Shown piece after piece: positions 25,203 to 33,918 of a stretch of 51,601 nucleotides of DNA. Each line of letters starts with the position of its first letter. The first letter of the stretch is position 1. This DNA comes from Actinomycetota bacterium. Its GTDB lineage: Bacteria > Actinomycetota > Actinomycetes > S36-B12 > GCA-2699445. Below the pieces are notes generated by a model, which was not told the origin of the DNA, searched no databases, and saw only the letters and a program-made list of their open reading frames with translations. A program made the translations under genes and the position numbers. Location of the stretch: positions 62,767 through 114,367 of the forward strand of contig JAGQTY010000007.1 in the NCBI GenBank assembly GCA_020438795.1, given 5' to 3'.

Positions 25203-26250
25203 GTATATGAACAACAGGTCAGCACAGGTGACTCCCGCCGGGCCCACCGTCATCCTCGCCAGGCAGCTTGCGAAGTCTTTCGGGGATGTGGCAGCGGTGG
25301 TGGACGTGAGTCTCGAGGTCGGCGCCGGAGAGGTGCTCGCGGTCCTGGGGCCGAACGGGGCGGGCAAGAGCACCACCATTCATATGCTCACCACCGTGCT
25401 GGAACCCGAGTCCGGGGAAGCCAGCATCCTGGGATTCGATGTGCAGCGCCAGCCGGACGTGGTCAGGCAGCTGATCGGCGTGGCCGGACAGGGTTCTGCT
25501 GTCGATGAGCAGCTGACCGGCCGGGAGAATCTCGCCCTGTTCGCCAGGCTCTACAAGTTGCCCCGCAGTCGGGCGAAGCAACGGACCGAGGAGCTCGTCG
25601 CCCAGCTGGACCTGGGCTCGTTCGTCGACCGCCTGGTCGGCACCTACTCCGGTGGGCAGCGTCGTCGCCTGGACCTGGCCGCGGCGCTGGTCGCGGAGCC
25701 TCCGGCCCTGTTCCTTGATGAACCGACCACCGGGCTGGACCCGGCCAGCCGCGCCGATCTCTGGGAGGCGGTGACCGCCCTGGCAGCATCGGGGACGGCG
25801 ATCGTGCTCACCACGCAGTACCTCGAGGAGGCCGATCGCCTGGCTGATCGTGTGATGATCGTCGATCAGGGTCGTGTGGTCGCACAGGGCACGCCGGAGT
25901 CCCTGAAGCAGGAGTTGCGCAGCGACGTGCTCGCCATCAGGATGTGCGACGACGCAGGAGCACAGGCGGCCGAGATGCTGATGAGGGCCGCCGGTCACCT
26001 CGTCGGCCGGGCCGACGGGCCGGTGGTGCAGGTGCCCGTGAACGACGACCCCGGGCTGGCGCTGACGCTGCTGGCCCTGTTGCAGAAGGAGAACCTTCCC
26101 GTGGCCGACTTCCAGCTGAGGCGACCCACGCTCGACGATGTCTTCCTGGAGATCACCTCCGGGCCAGTCTCCTCGCCGTCGCCGACGTCGTCCCTCCCGC
26201 AAGTAGCCAATCCCCCAAGCTTCGGAATCGATGTCGAGGAGGTCGCATGA
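25201..26250 (+). CDS. ABC-2 exporter ATP-binding protein (DrrA-like)
   Basis: A 349-residue ATPase of the daunorubicin-resistance type. It has GPNGAGKSTT, YSGGQRRRLDLAAALV and ALFLDEPTTGLDP, followed by TTQYLEEADRLADR and a C-terminal domain ending in a Pro/Ser-rich tail. It would power export of a hydrophobic compound with the permease encoded next. ATG 25201 and ATG 25207 are both possible starts. No SD is visible and the promoter position favours leaderless translation from 25207. Its stop overlaps the permease start (ATGA). Confidence 0.92.
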   Translation: MYMNNRSAQVTPAGPTVILARQLAKSFGDVAAVVDVSLEVGAGEVLAVLGPNGAGKSTTIHMLTTVLEPESGEASILGFDVQRQPDVVRQLIGVAGQGSAVDEQLTGRENLALFARLYKLPRSRAKQRTEELVAQLDLGSFVDRLVGTYSGGQRRRLDLAAALVAEPPALFLDEPTTGLDPASRADLWEAVTALAASGTAIVLTTQYLEEADRLADRVMIVDQGRVVAQGTPESLKQELRSDVLAIRMCDDAGAQAAEMLMRAAGHLVGRADGPVVQVPVNDDPGLALTLLALLQKENLPVADFQLRRPTLDDVFLEITSGPVSSPSPTSSLPQVANPPSFGIDVEEVA

Positions 26251-27077
26251 CCACACACTCACCCACATTCCGACTGCCAGCTGGGCTGGTGATCGATCCG
26301 GGTCCCGGTCTCGTGGTTCGTCGCGCACTTCGCGATACCGGTTCGGTGCTCTGGCGAGATCTGCTCAGGACCTCGAGGCAGCCCGACACCCTGGTGTTCG
26401 CGGTCGTCATGGGCGCATTCTTCCTCCTGCTCTTCAACTACGTCTTCGGAGGTTCGATCGGGGCGGGTGCTGGGGTCGACTACCTGGAGTTCCTGGTGCC
26501 CGGCATCCTCGTGATCACAGCTCTCCAGGGCGCACAGCAGACAAGCATGAGCCTGGCCGCGGACCTCACCGACGGCGCCTCGGACAGGTTCCGCACCCTT
26601 CCGATGAGCCAGGTGGCAGTCGTGGCCGGGAAGACCGTCGCTGATGCGCTGCGGAATGTGGCGGGGCTGGTGCTGGTGCTCCTTGTGGCGGTCGTCATGG
26701 GATACCGATTCGGTTCCGGGACGGGCGCCATCGCCGCCGTGGCTCTGGCGACACTGGTCGGCTACGGCTTCTCATGGCTGGGCGCGGCCATCGCAGCGGC
26801 GGTGCGCAAGCCGGACACGGTGGGGATGCTCAGCATGTTCTGGTTGTTCCCGCTGATGCTGGCCAGTACCGTCTTCGCGCCGGCAGCGTCCATGCCCGGC
26901 TGGTTGACGCCCTTCACGACGTATCAGCCGATCTCGGCGGCCGCGGACGCCGTCCGGGGACTGGCAGCAGGCACGCCCGATCTGGGTAGTATCGTGCTGA
27001 CGATCGGCTGGACGGTGCTGCTGCTGGGAGTGTTCGTGCCGCTGACCGCCAGGGCCTACCGTAAGGTGCGGACATGA
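26247..27077 (+). CDS. ABC-2 type exporter permease (DrrB-like)
   Basis: A 276-residue membrane protein with six helices. The ABC-2 family pattern includes YLEFLVPGILVITALQGAQQTSM and RFRTLPMSQVAVVAGK, plus a late helix near SMFWLFPLMLASTVFAP. It forms the export channel for the DrrA-like ATPase. ATG 26247 overlaps the previous stop by 4 bp and its own stop overlaps the TetR gene by 4 bp, so all three are one translationally coupled operon. The exported compound is unknown. Confidence 0.92.
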   Translation: MTTHSPTFRLPAGLVIDPGPGLVVRRALRDTGSVLWRDLLRTSRQPDTLVFAVVMGAFFLLLFNYVFGGSIGAGAGVDYLEFLVPGILVITALQGAQQTSMSLAADLTDGASDRFRTLPMSQVAVVAGKTVADALRNVAGLVLVLLVAVVMGYRFGSGTGAIAAVALATLVGYGFSWLGAAIAAAVRKPDTVGMLSMFWLFPLMLASTVFAPAASMPGWLTPFTTYQPISAAADAVRGLAAGTPDLGSIVLTIGWTVLLLGVFVPLTARAYRKVRT

Positions 27078-27655
27078 CCGGATCGCTGAGCGACGGCTCC
27101 CCGGCATCAGCGAGCACGGCTGACCGGATCATGCGGGCCGCACTGGAACTGATCGCGGCGCGGGGCCTCGGGGGCGTCTCGATGTCCGCACTGGCCACAC
27201 AGGCAGGTGTCTCGCGGCAGACGCTGTACAACCACTTCCCAGACGTGGACAGTGTGGTGGTGGCGGTGGTGAGCGCGCACAACGACGAGGCTCTGGCGCA
27301 GTTGGACCGGACGCTCTCTCTGTGCTCATCGGCGCCGGAGAAGGTGGCTCAACTCGTGCGCCACTATGCAGAGTTGGGGGCGCACGCCCAGCACGGCGAT
27401 GTGCAGCAGGGACTCTCAGCCGCTGCGCAGGCCCGCCTGGTCGATCATGATCGGCAGGTGCGCCACCGGATCCAGCAGACCATCGCCGAGGGGATGGCTG
27501 CAGGGGACTTCCGGGTCGATCTCGATCCCGGGACCGACGCTGTTCTGATCCACGGCTTGCTCGGTGGAGTGCAGTCGGCCTGCGCCAGCGCCGACCGCGT
27601 CTCAGACGTGGTTCGCGCGAGCATCCGCACGGCCCTGGCAGCGCTCAGCGACTGA
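27074..27655 (+). CDS. TetR-family transcriptional repressor
   Basis: A 193-residue regulator with an N-terminal HTH at about residues 17-62: RIMRAALELIAARGLGGVSMSALATQAGVSRQTLYNHF, interrupted only by usual family variation. A helical ligand-binding domain follows. Being the last gene of the exporter operon, it most likely represses its own promoter at the palindrome 25177-25202 and is released by the exported compound. Its 3' end overlaps the convergent DUF3054 gene by 11 bp. Confidence 0.92.
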   Translation: MTGSLSDGSPASASTADRIMRAALELIAARGLGGVSMSALATQAGVSRQTLYNHFPDVDSVVVAVVSAHNDEALAQLDRTLSLCSSAPEKVAQLVRHYAELGAHAQHGDVQQGLSAAAQARLVDHDRQVRHRIQQTIAEGMAAGDFRVDLDPGTDAVLIHGLLGGVQSACASADRVSDVVRASIRTALAALSD

Positions 27656-28091
27656 CCGGCACCCGGTCCGTCGCGCCGGAACCGGCGGCGCGGCGGTCGC
27701 GCAGCATCCGATACCAGCCCGGCGCCCGGACGGCTGCGAAGCCGATAGCGTTGAAGCCGACCGCCACGATGATGAAAGCAGTTGCTGTCCCAGCATCGGT
27801 GAGCTGCCGCAGCAGCATGCCGCCGCCGACCGTGGCGCCAAGAATCACCAGGTAGCCGCCGACGCGGCTGGGCAGCCAGGTGGAGGCGCTGTCGGCGAGC
27901 TCTCCCGCCGTGCGGCCTGCGCCGGTCCGTGCCAGTGCCTTCGTGAGCAGCCAACCCGCCCCGAGACCAACGAGGAACGGCCAGGCCGTCCCGAGCACGG
28001 CGACCGGATCGAGGCCCTCATCATGCGAGGACCTCCCAGAGGCGGCGAACACCACGACGACTGCGGTGTCGGCGATCAGCAGACCTTTCAC
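27645..28091 (-). CDS. DUF3054 membrane protein
   Basis: A protein of about 148 residues with four predicted helices and the DUF3054 pattern ADTAVVVVFAASGRSSHDEG, then GTAWPFLVGLGAGWLL. The family is common in actinobacteria and has no known function. GTG 28091 is preferred because the domain begins there and GGAG lies about 7 nt upstream; a longer start at ATG 28145 is possible. It follows the DUF202 pair on the same strand (the longer form would leave a gap of only 4 bp), suggesting one transcription unit of small membrane proteins. Confidence 0.8.
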   Translation of the reverse strand: MKGLLIADTAVVVVFAASGRSSHDEGLDPVAVLGTAWPFLVGLGAGWLLTKALARTGAGRTAGELADSASTWLPSRVGGYLVILGATVGGGMLLRQLTDAGTATAFIIVAVGFNAIGFAAVRAPGWYRMLRDRRAAGSGATDRVPVSR

Positions 28092-28149
28092 GGGGCGCTC
28101 CGTTCGTGGCAGGACCGAAGGCCCACTTCCGCGCGGGCCTGGCATACCC

Positions 28150-28524
28150 TCACCCTACTTCGCCTGTGATGGGCCCGCTCGCAGCAGGCGCCCTGTCGTC
28201 CAGGTTGACCGTCGGACCCCCGCGTATCGCGACGGACACGATAGCGGCCACTGCCAGGCCGATGATGCACACCAGCAGGATGAAGGGCTGCCACGTCACG
28301 GTCTGGAACTCCCCATGCCGCAACTGACGGATACGGAACAGGATCGGGATGATCGCGATGACGGTGAAGAAGCCGGCCCATACTGCGAAGGACGGCTCGT
28401 TCTGGCTGAGGTCGCGGATCGTGCCCACCCCTGCCACGGTGAACACGCTGATCAGCGTCCGCTGCCAGGACAACCGTGTCCGTTCGGGCTGCGTCTCGAT
28501 GGGATCGAAGGTGGAGTCCCTCAC
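28150..28524 (-). CDS. DUF202-family membrane protein (second of pair)
   Basis: A 124-residue protein with three helices. The DUF202 signature near the start reads RTRLSWQRTLISVFTVAGVG. It is the divergent partner of the upstream DUF202 gene, overlapping it by 4 bp (ATGA). DUF202 proteins (such as YidG/YidH of E. coli, also encoded as a pair) are integral membrane proteins of unknown role. A short hydrophilic C-terminal tail follows the last helix. Confidence 0.82.
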   Translation of the reverse strand: MRDSTFDPIETQPERTRLSWQRTLISVFTVAGVGTIRDLSQNEPSFAVWAGFFTVIAIIPILFRIRQLRHGEFQTVTWQPFILLVCIIGLAVAAIVSVAIRGGPTVNLDDRAPAASGPITGEVG

Positions 28525-28877
28525 AGCAGGATTCCGATCGCGAGGGCCACGGCAACCACCACCACGCCGACTGTCGCGAAAGGTGCCGCGATCTGCATGG
28601 GAAGCGGATCACCACGACGCATCGCCTTCTGGACCCGCCGCCAGTTGAAGTACCCCAGGAGTGCGATCACCGCACCCCCCGCGATCGCCATGAGGCCGAC
28701 CACCTGCGGCAGCCACGTCGGCTGCAGCGTGACCGCAAAGGTCTCCAGGGCAACACCGCCGGCGATGAGCGCGAGCGACGTGCGAAGCCAGGCGAGCATC
28801 GTTCGTTCGTTGGCCAACGTGAAGCGGTAGTCGGGTTCCGACTCCTCGATCTCCACGGTGGGCCGGGAGTTGCTCAT
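28521..28877 (-). CDS. DUF202-family (YidH-like) membrane protein (first of pair)
   Basis: A 118-residue protein with three helices and a canonical DUF202 N-terminus, RFTLANERTMLAWLRTSLALIAGG. It is the first gene of the small-membrane-protein set 28877 to 27645. ATG 28877 is used; a longer reading of this frame through the opposite-strand secreted-protein gene is not credible. It shares a 208-bp divergent region with the secreted protein at 29086, where ATTCT-CGC-AGAAT (about 29000) is the only symmetry I noticed. Confidence 0.88.
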   Translation of the reverse strand: MSNSRPTVEIEESEPDYRFTLANERTMLAWLRTSLALIAGGVALETFAVTLQPTWLPQVVGLMAIAGGAVIALLGYFNWRRVQKAMRRGDPLPMQIAAPFATVGVVVVAVALAIGILL

Positions 28878-29085
28878 AGGCCCAATGTAGTGGGCTGACC
28901 TCAGGCTCGGGAGCAAAGGACCCCAGCCACCGACCCTGCGCGCGGCGCATGTCCGTACGCGTCGCCCCTCGCAGGAGCAGCCAGAGGAAAGAAGTTGGAG
29001 ATTCTCGCAGAATTTCTGTTGTTCATCCCCGACCCCGCTCCTCAGTCCACTGAATCGCACAACAGGGACGGGAAAGGAAAGAACA

Positions 29086-30090
29086 ATGTCTCTTCGCAAA
29101 TCACTCATCACCGCAACCGCAGTGGCCGCGCTGGCGCTGCCGCTGGCTGGCCCCGCACTGGCGACGAGCCCGGTACCGGTCGAGCCCAAGGGCCCGGATG
29201 CATTGGCTATCCCGCCGAAGATCGACTCGGGCCTGGAGTTCCTCAGCCCCACCCAGTCGCACACGAAGACGTCGTTCACGATCGGCTGGCAGGCGAAATA
29301 CCACAAGGCCAGCTTCCAGATGTCCACGCAGAAGCCCGTGAAGAAGGATGGCAAGTGGGCCTTCCCGGGTCAGATCCAGGCCAGCCAGATCGTGCTCGGC
29401 CAATCGCTGCAGCCGGGGAACATCAACGGCCTGGCACAGGAACAGGCCACCTACGGGTTCGAGAAGACCGTGGATGGGCTGGCACCGGATACGACCTACT
29501 ACGCAGTGGCTCGACTGGCGCTGTCGAACAAGTACGAGCCCGTGGAGCAGGCGTGGGAGATCAGGACCTCCAAGCAGCTCACCGGGGATCTGGACCTGAA
29601 GACACAGTCCACACGCACGGTGCAGATGACGGTCAAGAAGGTGCACATCGTCAAGGACGGCGACAGCGTCGGCAAGGGTGAGGCACGATTCGGTGTTCGG
29701 CTCGCTCCCGAGGGCAATATCTTCACGCCGAGCTACTGGGGCGCTTGGAGCCACGGTGTCTACGACTACATGAAGGTGGATTCCGGTTCCACGTACACCT
29801 TGCCGAAGCCGCTGACCCACACCATCTCGACGACTCGCGACATCGCCGTCGTCGAGGTGCAGGGGTTCGAGAATGACGTCTTCAAGCAGAAGTGGTGCCC
29901 CGTCGAGGGTGGCCCCTCGGTCGGCCAGCAGTTCTCGGACAACTGCTGGGATGCATCGGTGGCCCAGCTGGTCGTGAGTCTTCCGGACTCGACCGAACCG
30001 ACCACCAAGACCGTGCTGGCCAAGGTTCAGCGCAATCCTGACTTCGAGTTCTCGGCAGTGGTCGAGGTGCGGAGCTGGATCAACCACTGA
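29086..30090 (+). CDS. Secreted protein upstream of sigma fusion copy 2, unknown family
   Basis: A 334-residue protein with a clear signal peptide (about 1-26, ending ALA). The mature part has a beta-sandwich feel: an Ig/fibronectin-like stretch at about 60-160 (TYGFEKTVDGLAPDTTYYAVARLAL is typical of fibronectin type III), then a second domain ending VVEVRSWINH. Two cysteines (WCPVEGG and NCWDAS) could form a disulfide. There is no anchor, so it is secreted. An SD of GGAAAGGAAAG precedes the ATG. It is followed, across a 13-bp hairpin, by the second membrane-tethered sigma factor, which may control it or sense it. Confidence 0.65.
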   Translation: MSLRKSLITATAVAALALPLAGPALATSPVPVEPKGPDALAIPPKIDSGLEFLSPTQSHTKTSFTIGWQAKYHKASFQMSTQKPVKKDGKWAFPGQIQASQIVLGQSLQPGNINGLAQEQATYGFEKTVDGLAPDTTYYAVARLALSNKYEPVEQAWEIRTSKQLTGDLDLKTQSTRTVQMTVKKVHIVKDGDSVGKGEARFGVRLAPEGNIFTPSYWGAWSHGVYDYMKVDSGSTYTLPKPLTHTISTTRDIAVVEVQGFENDVFKQKWCPVEGGPSVGQQFSDNCWDASVAQLVVSLPDSTEPTTKTVLAKVQRNPDFEFSAVVEVRSWINH

Positions 30091-30096
30091 CGCGCC

Positions 30097-30128
30097 GGGC
30101 CCTCTCCCACAACAATGGGAGAGGGCCC
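30097..30128 (+). terminator. Strong hairpin between secreted protein and sigma gene
   Basis: A perfect 13-bp stem (30097-30109 with 30116-30128, arm GGGCCCTCTCCCA) has the loop CAACAA, 6 bp after the stop of the secreted protein and 23 bp before the sigma GTG. It lacks a T-tract, so it may only partly terminate. It could instead protect the upstream mRNA or gate sigma expression as an attenuator. Confidence 0.6.
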
Positions 30129-30151
30129 ACAACCGATGGGGAGAGACGATC

Positions 30152-31840
30152 GTGTCCGAGCCGGTGGAGTATCGCAGTGACACCGAACTGGTGTCGCTGC
30201 TGCGTCGCGATCCCAGGGACGGCCTGCACGAGCTGTACCGGACGTATGCCGACCGGCTTCTGGGGTTCTCGCTCACGATCACCCACAACAGGGCCCTGGC
30301 CGAGGACGCCGTCCAGGACAGCCTGCTCGTGGCCGTCGGGGCCGTCGGCAAGCTCCGGCAACCCGAACGGTTGCGGCCCTGGCTCTTCGCCATCACGCGC
30401 AACGAGTGCCTACGGCAGCTGCGACATCAGCAACGCAACGTCCCGACCGGCGCACCTGGACAGGAGCTCGGCACCGAGTCGGAGGAGGTGAACTTCGCAA
30501 TGAACCTGGATCGGCAATTCGCCCAGAGCACCGTGCAACGAGCGCTACCCGCCATGAATCCGGCGGATCGGGATGTCATCACGATGGCCCTGGCCAACGA
30601 CATGGACGCTCCGGACACCGCCGCCGCGCTGGGGCTGAGCCTGCGCAACACTCACGCGCGGCTGACCCGGGCCAAGCGGTCCATGGCCGAGTGTGTCACC
30701 GCACTTGCGGTCTTCGACTCCGACTGCCCCGAACTTGCGCAACTGGTGGACCGTGACGCGGCGTTCGGGCCGTTGCAGCGCAAGAGAGTCGTCAAGCACA
30801 CTCGCGACTGTGGGCGCTGCGAGCAGCGCCGCAGAGCGGCGTTCGCGGACTCTCAGCAGGCCCTGGCGGCGCCCCTGGAGGTGACGCCGTCGCCCGAACT
30901 GCGCGCCAGAATCCTGGATCTCACCGACGCCGAGCTTGCGACCCGTGCCGAGGCGCTGGTGGCCCGGGTCGGCAGCTTCGACCCAGAGGGCTTTCCGGCG
31001 ACCCGCCGCTCGCCCTGGCGCCGGCTGGGCTGGGGTGCGCTGTTGCTGGTCCTGCTCAGCGGTCTGCTGGCCTTCGCCGCCGTCGGCGAGGTCACCGAGC
31101 TGAGTGTGACCCCATCGCCGGGCCCGGAGGCGACCGGGAGCCCCGCACCCGAGCCGAGCGGATCTCCGAGCGCTTCTCGCAAGCCCCGTCCGCAGGCTGA
31201 GAGGCCATCCGGGCTCGGTCGCGGCAGCCGGGTCGTGGCCGGCGGTGGCGCTGGTTCCGGCGCTGCTCCGGTGCTTGGCAGTGGCTCCTCCGGTGCCGGT
31301 TCGTTCGGCGGCTCCACCGCTGGGTCTGGGAACACGGGTGGAGGCGCCGGTGCGGGGACTGCCGGAGGCTCGACCGGATCCGAAGGCACCTCGGGCGCTC
31401 CAGCGCCTGCCCCCGGCCCGGCTCCTGCGCCACGGCCCACGCCCAGTACGAGCTCGAAGCCGACACAGAAGCCCAAGCCCAAACCCAAGCCGACTCGCAC
31501 GCCGTCGCCATCGCCCACGCCCACCCGTTCTCCGTCGCCGTCGGTGTCCCCCACCCCCTCTCCGACGGGTTCGCCCACACCGACGCCCTCACCCACGACC
31601 AGTCCGTCGCCATCACCCTCCCCGACCCCAACGCCGACTCCTACGGGGTCACCGACACGTACCCCCACGGCCACACCCACCCGGCCACCGATCTCCAGTG
31701 CGTCTGTCTCGGTCGTGGCGACTCCAGTTCCGGCGCCGGCACCGACCGACCCAGGACGTGAACCGGCTTCGGGGCAGGTTGGCCGAGCCGGTACCACCAC
31801 ATCGGGGCCGAGCAGGCCGGAGCCGTCAGCGGCTCAGTGA
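30152..31840 (+). CDS. ECF sigma factor fused to zinc-finger anti-sigma motif, TM helix and extracytoplasmic tail (copy 2)
   Basis: A 562-residue protein with the same plan as the gene at 12692. Sigma region 2 (about 25-95) has RLRPWLFAITRNECLRQLR. Region 4 (about 125-180) has MNPADRDVITMALANDMDAPDTA. A zinc-binding HTRDCGRC motif (His216, Cys220, Cys223) follows, with Cys192 as an extra candidate. A single membrane helix (about 292-312) leads to about 250 residues of Gly/Ser then Pro/Thr/Ser repeats outside. The linkers CPEL/CPAL and QRKRVVKH/MRKRVSRH are shared with copy 1, showing common descent. It starts at GTG 30152 with GGGGAGAG upstream. The stop region overlaps the convergent GPP34 gene by 7 bp. 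Confidence 0.85.
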   Translation: MSEPVEYRSDTELVSLLRRDPRDGLHELYRTYADRLLGFSLTITHNRALAEDAVQDSLLVAVGAVGKLRQPERLRPWLFAITRNECLRQLRHQQRNVPTGAPGQELGTESEEVNFAMNLDRQFAQSTVQRALPAMNPADRDVITMALANDMDAPDTAAALGLSLRNTHARLTRAKRSMAECVTALAVFDSDCPELAQLVDRDAAFGPLQRKRVVKHTRDCGRCEQRRRAAFADSQQALAAPLEVTPSPELRARILDLTDAELATRAEALVARVGSFDPEGFPATRRSPWRRLGWGALLLVLLSGLLAFAAVGEVTELSVTPSPGPEATGSPAPEPSGSPSASRKPRPQAERPSGLGRGSRVVAGGGAGSGAAPVLGSGSSGAGSFGGSTAGSGNTGGGAGAGTAGGSTGSEGTSGAPAPAPGPAPAPRPTPSTSSKPTQKPKPKPKPTRTPSPSPTPTRSPSPSVSPTPSPTGSPTPTPSPTTSPSPSPSPTPTPTPTGSPTRTPTATPTRPPISSASVSVVATPVPAPAPTDPGREPASGQVGRAGTTTSGPSRPEPSAAQ

Positions 31841-32505
31841 GCTCCTGCAGCACCGCCGGCAGCGATCGCGCCGATGACTGCGGCATGCGTCTCGTCGACG
31901 ACTCTGGTGATCGTTCCGGTCAGCTCGCCTGCCTTCTTCTGCTGCGCTGCGATGGCCGCCTTCGCCTTGCGCCGGTCCTTCTGTTCCGGAAATGCCAGCT
32001 TCATGGCGTCGCTGGCCTGGAGCATCAGCAGGAGTCGGTCACCGTCGTGGGTCGCCGCCGCATCGCCCCTGGCCGCACGCATCACGTCGGCCACGATTGC
32101 TGCTCGTTCGTCAGGGTCGGGCAGGTACCGCCGGTGGGCCCGCCCGAAGATGCTGGTGTGCTCGTGGGAGATGTAGCCCTTCTTCGTCATGTCCTCCAGC
32201 ACGGGCCGGGTGACACTGCCGAACAGGCCTCCGATGCGATCCTGCGCCTTGGCCATCACCTGCCGGACCCGCCGGGGCTTCTCCGCGATGGTCGTCAGCA
32301 CCTCTTGGAGGAACGGGTCGTCGAGTGGGTCGCCAGCGCATGGCACGAGTCGGCCGTCGCGCAACTCGGCCCGGCCGCAGTCGGCCACGTCCATGATCAT
32401 GGCGCCGCAGACTGCGACGTCAGGTCCCCCGAAGCTGCGGTCCACGTGCCCCTTCTTCGGGTTGAGCAGGAGCAGAGTCAGCTGTTCGTACAGGTACATG
32501 CTCAC
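31834..32505 (-). CDS. GPP34 (GOLPH3)-family protein
   Basis: A 223-residue cytosolic helical protein with the GPP34 pattern YEQLTLLLLNPKKGHV at the start, VCGAMIMDVADCGRAELRDGRLV, then a basic middle segment (RPVLEDMTKKGYISHE) and a C-terminal helical region. Eukaryotic GOLPH3 binds PI4P on Golgi membranes; the actinobacterial members have no established role and are thought to bind membranes. ATG 32505 or ATG 32499 may be used. Single-gene unit. Confidence 0.85.
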   Translation of the reverse strand: MSMYLYEQLTLLLLNPKKGHVDRSFGGPDVAVCGAMIMDVADCGRAELRDGRLVPCAGDPLDDPFLQEVLTTIAEKPRRVRQVMAKAQDRIGGLFGSVTRPVLEDMTKKGYISHEHTSIFGRAHRRYLPDPDERAAIVADVMRAARGDAAATHDGDRLLLMLQASDAMKLAFPEQKDRRKAKAAIAAQQKKAGELTGTITRVVDETHAAVIGAIAAGGAAGAH

Positions 32506-32592
32506 AAGCTCAGCAGGTGTGCGTCCCCCACCAAACTCGTGTGCCCGTTCGGAGGCACTATGTGAACATTGTGGTGGCCGGACTCCACGCGC

Positions 32593-32958
32593 TCAGTCGC
32601 TGATGTTGAGATTCTCGCATTCGATCGCGGCCTGCGTGGCCAGGTTGTTGGTGAAGACCGCGGTACTGCTGCTGTAGTTGAACAGGCACAGGTCGTCGGT
32701 GGGATTGCTCGCAGTCCAAGTAATGCCGTCGAACTGCGTGGTACCGCCGTCAACGATGGGCGCGGCAATCGCTGCCATCTGGTCGCAGGTGAGCGTCACT
32801 CCGCTCAGCTGGGAGTAGCCGTTCTCACAAGGGCCGGTGGGCGTGGCGATGACGACGGTGTCATCGGGCCGGGCCGCATCATCTGCTGGTGCCGAGCAGG
32901 CTGTCAGTGCCGCGATACCGAAGGCGCTGACACCCAGGAGAGCAACTCTGCGATCCAC
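32593..32958 (-). CDS. Small lipoprotein of unknown function
   Basis: A protein of about 121 residues with a signal peptide starting VDRRVALLG and lipobox LTAC, then a soluble domain with two cysteine pairs (GPCENG, LTCDQM, DDLCLF, IECENL) that would form disulfides outside. I do not recognise the family. GTG 32958 is chosen because GGAGG lies 8 nt upstream; longer in-frame readings add a hydrophilic stretch before the signal peptide. It is divergent from the reductase at 33145. Confidence 0.65.
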   Translation of the reverse strand: MDRRVALLGVSAFGIAALTACSAPADDAARPDDTVVIATPTGPCENGYSQLSGVTLTCDQMAAIAAPIVDGGTTQFDGITWTASNPTDDLCLFNYSSSTAVFTNNLATQAAIECENLNISD

Positions 32959-33144
32959 CTCTGCAACCTCCAACAATCGCCTCTGTTCACGAGTATCCCC
33001 GAAGACGCCAGAGGCCAAACACATCGAATCGGTTCTCATGGGTCGCGCCAGACATCCATCGCGCTCACGGGCAGCTCCTGCGGACGTGCTCGCCCCGGGG
33101 CTGCAGCGGGAGCCCGGTAGGGTTGAGGCGAACCTAGGAGTCTC

Positions 33145-33918
33145 ATGCACATCGCAGTGGTCGGTGGTACCGGTGTGGCAGGGCGTGCCGTGGTGAATGA
33201 ATCTCTGAACAGGGGCCACGAGGTCACAGTGCAGGCCCGGCGTCCGAATGACCGGATCCCGGCAGCTGCTCGTTTCGCGAGCGTGGACGTCGTGACCGGA
33301 GCCGGACTCACGCAGGCGCTGTCCGGCGTGGACGGCCTCATCGAGTGTGGCAATGCCGCCGGGCAGCGACAGGGTCAGCTCGACGCCTACTTCAGGACCG
33401 GGAGCGCCAATCTCACCGCTGCTGCCCGTGATGCGGGGGTCGCCAGGATGGTGCTGCTGTCGATCGTGGGCATCGACAAGGTGCCGATGAAGTACTACCG
33501 GGCGAAGCTGGGCCAGGAGGAGGTCCTGCGCAACGCCGATGTCCCCTGCTCCGTGGTCAGGGCGACCCAGTTCCACCAGTTCGCCCTGCAGATGCTGGCG
33601 CGGATGAAGCTGGGGCCGGTCAGTGTGATCCCGGCGCTGCGGACGCAACCGGTCGCCACCACCATCGTCGCCCGGACTCTGGTTGACGCGCTCGAGGCGC
33701 AGGACCCGCCCGGCATCTCAATGATCGGTGGCCCGCAGGAGGAGTACCTGCCGGACCTCTGCCGACGGCTGCGCGCCATCATCGGAGGGCCCCGGGTGAT
33801 CAGGCTCCCGTTGCTCGGCGCCGCGGGCAGGGCCATTCGCGAGGGTGGCCTGCTGCTGCCTGATGGGCCGACCGGCGGCCCAGGCTTCGACGACTGGCTG
33901 GCTTCGCTTCAGGACTGA
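33145..33918 (+). CDS. Atypical SDR / NmrA-like NAD(P)-binding protein
   Basis: A 257-residue Rossmann-fold protein with MHIAVVGGTGVAGRAVV as the dinucleotide-binding loop, HEVTVQARRP (NADP-type Arg), and KYYRAKLGQEEVLR replacing the YxxxK catalytic pair, as in NAD(P)H-binding NmrA-like proteins. The substrate is unknown. It overlaps the convergent nitroreductase-family gene by 10 bp at the 3' end. An SD-like AGGAG precedes the ATG. Confidence 0.87.
   Translation: MHIAVVGGTGVAGRAVVNESLNRGHEVTVQARRPNDRIPAAARFASVDVVTGAGLTQALSGVDGLIECGNAAGQRQGQLDAYFRTGSANLTAAARDAGVARMVLLSIVGIDKVPMKYYRAKLGQEEVLRNADVPCSVVRATQFHQFALQMLARMKLGPVSVIPALRTQPVATTIVARTLVDALEAQDPPGISMIGGPQEEYLPDLCRRLRAIIGGPRVIRLPLLGAAGRAIREGGLLLPDGPTGGPGFDDWLASLQD

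Noticed and set aside
28878..29354. N-terminal extension of the DUF202 protein
   Set aside because: It runs antisense through the secreted-protein gene; the family N-terminus begins at 28877.
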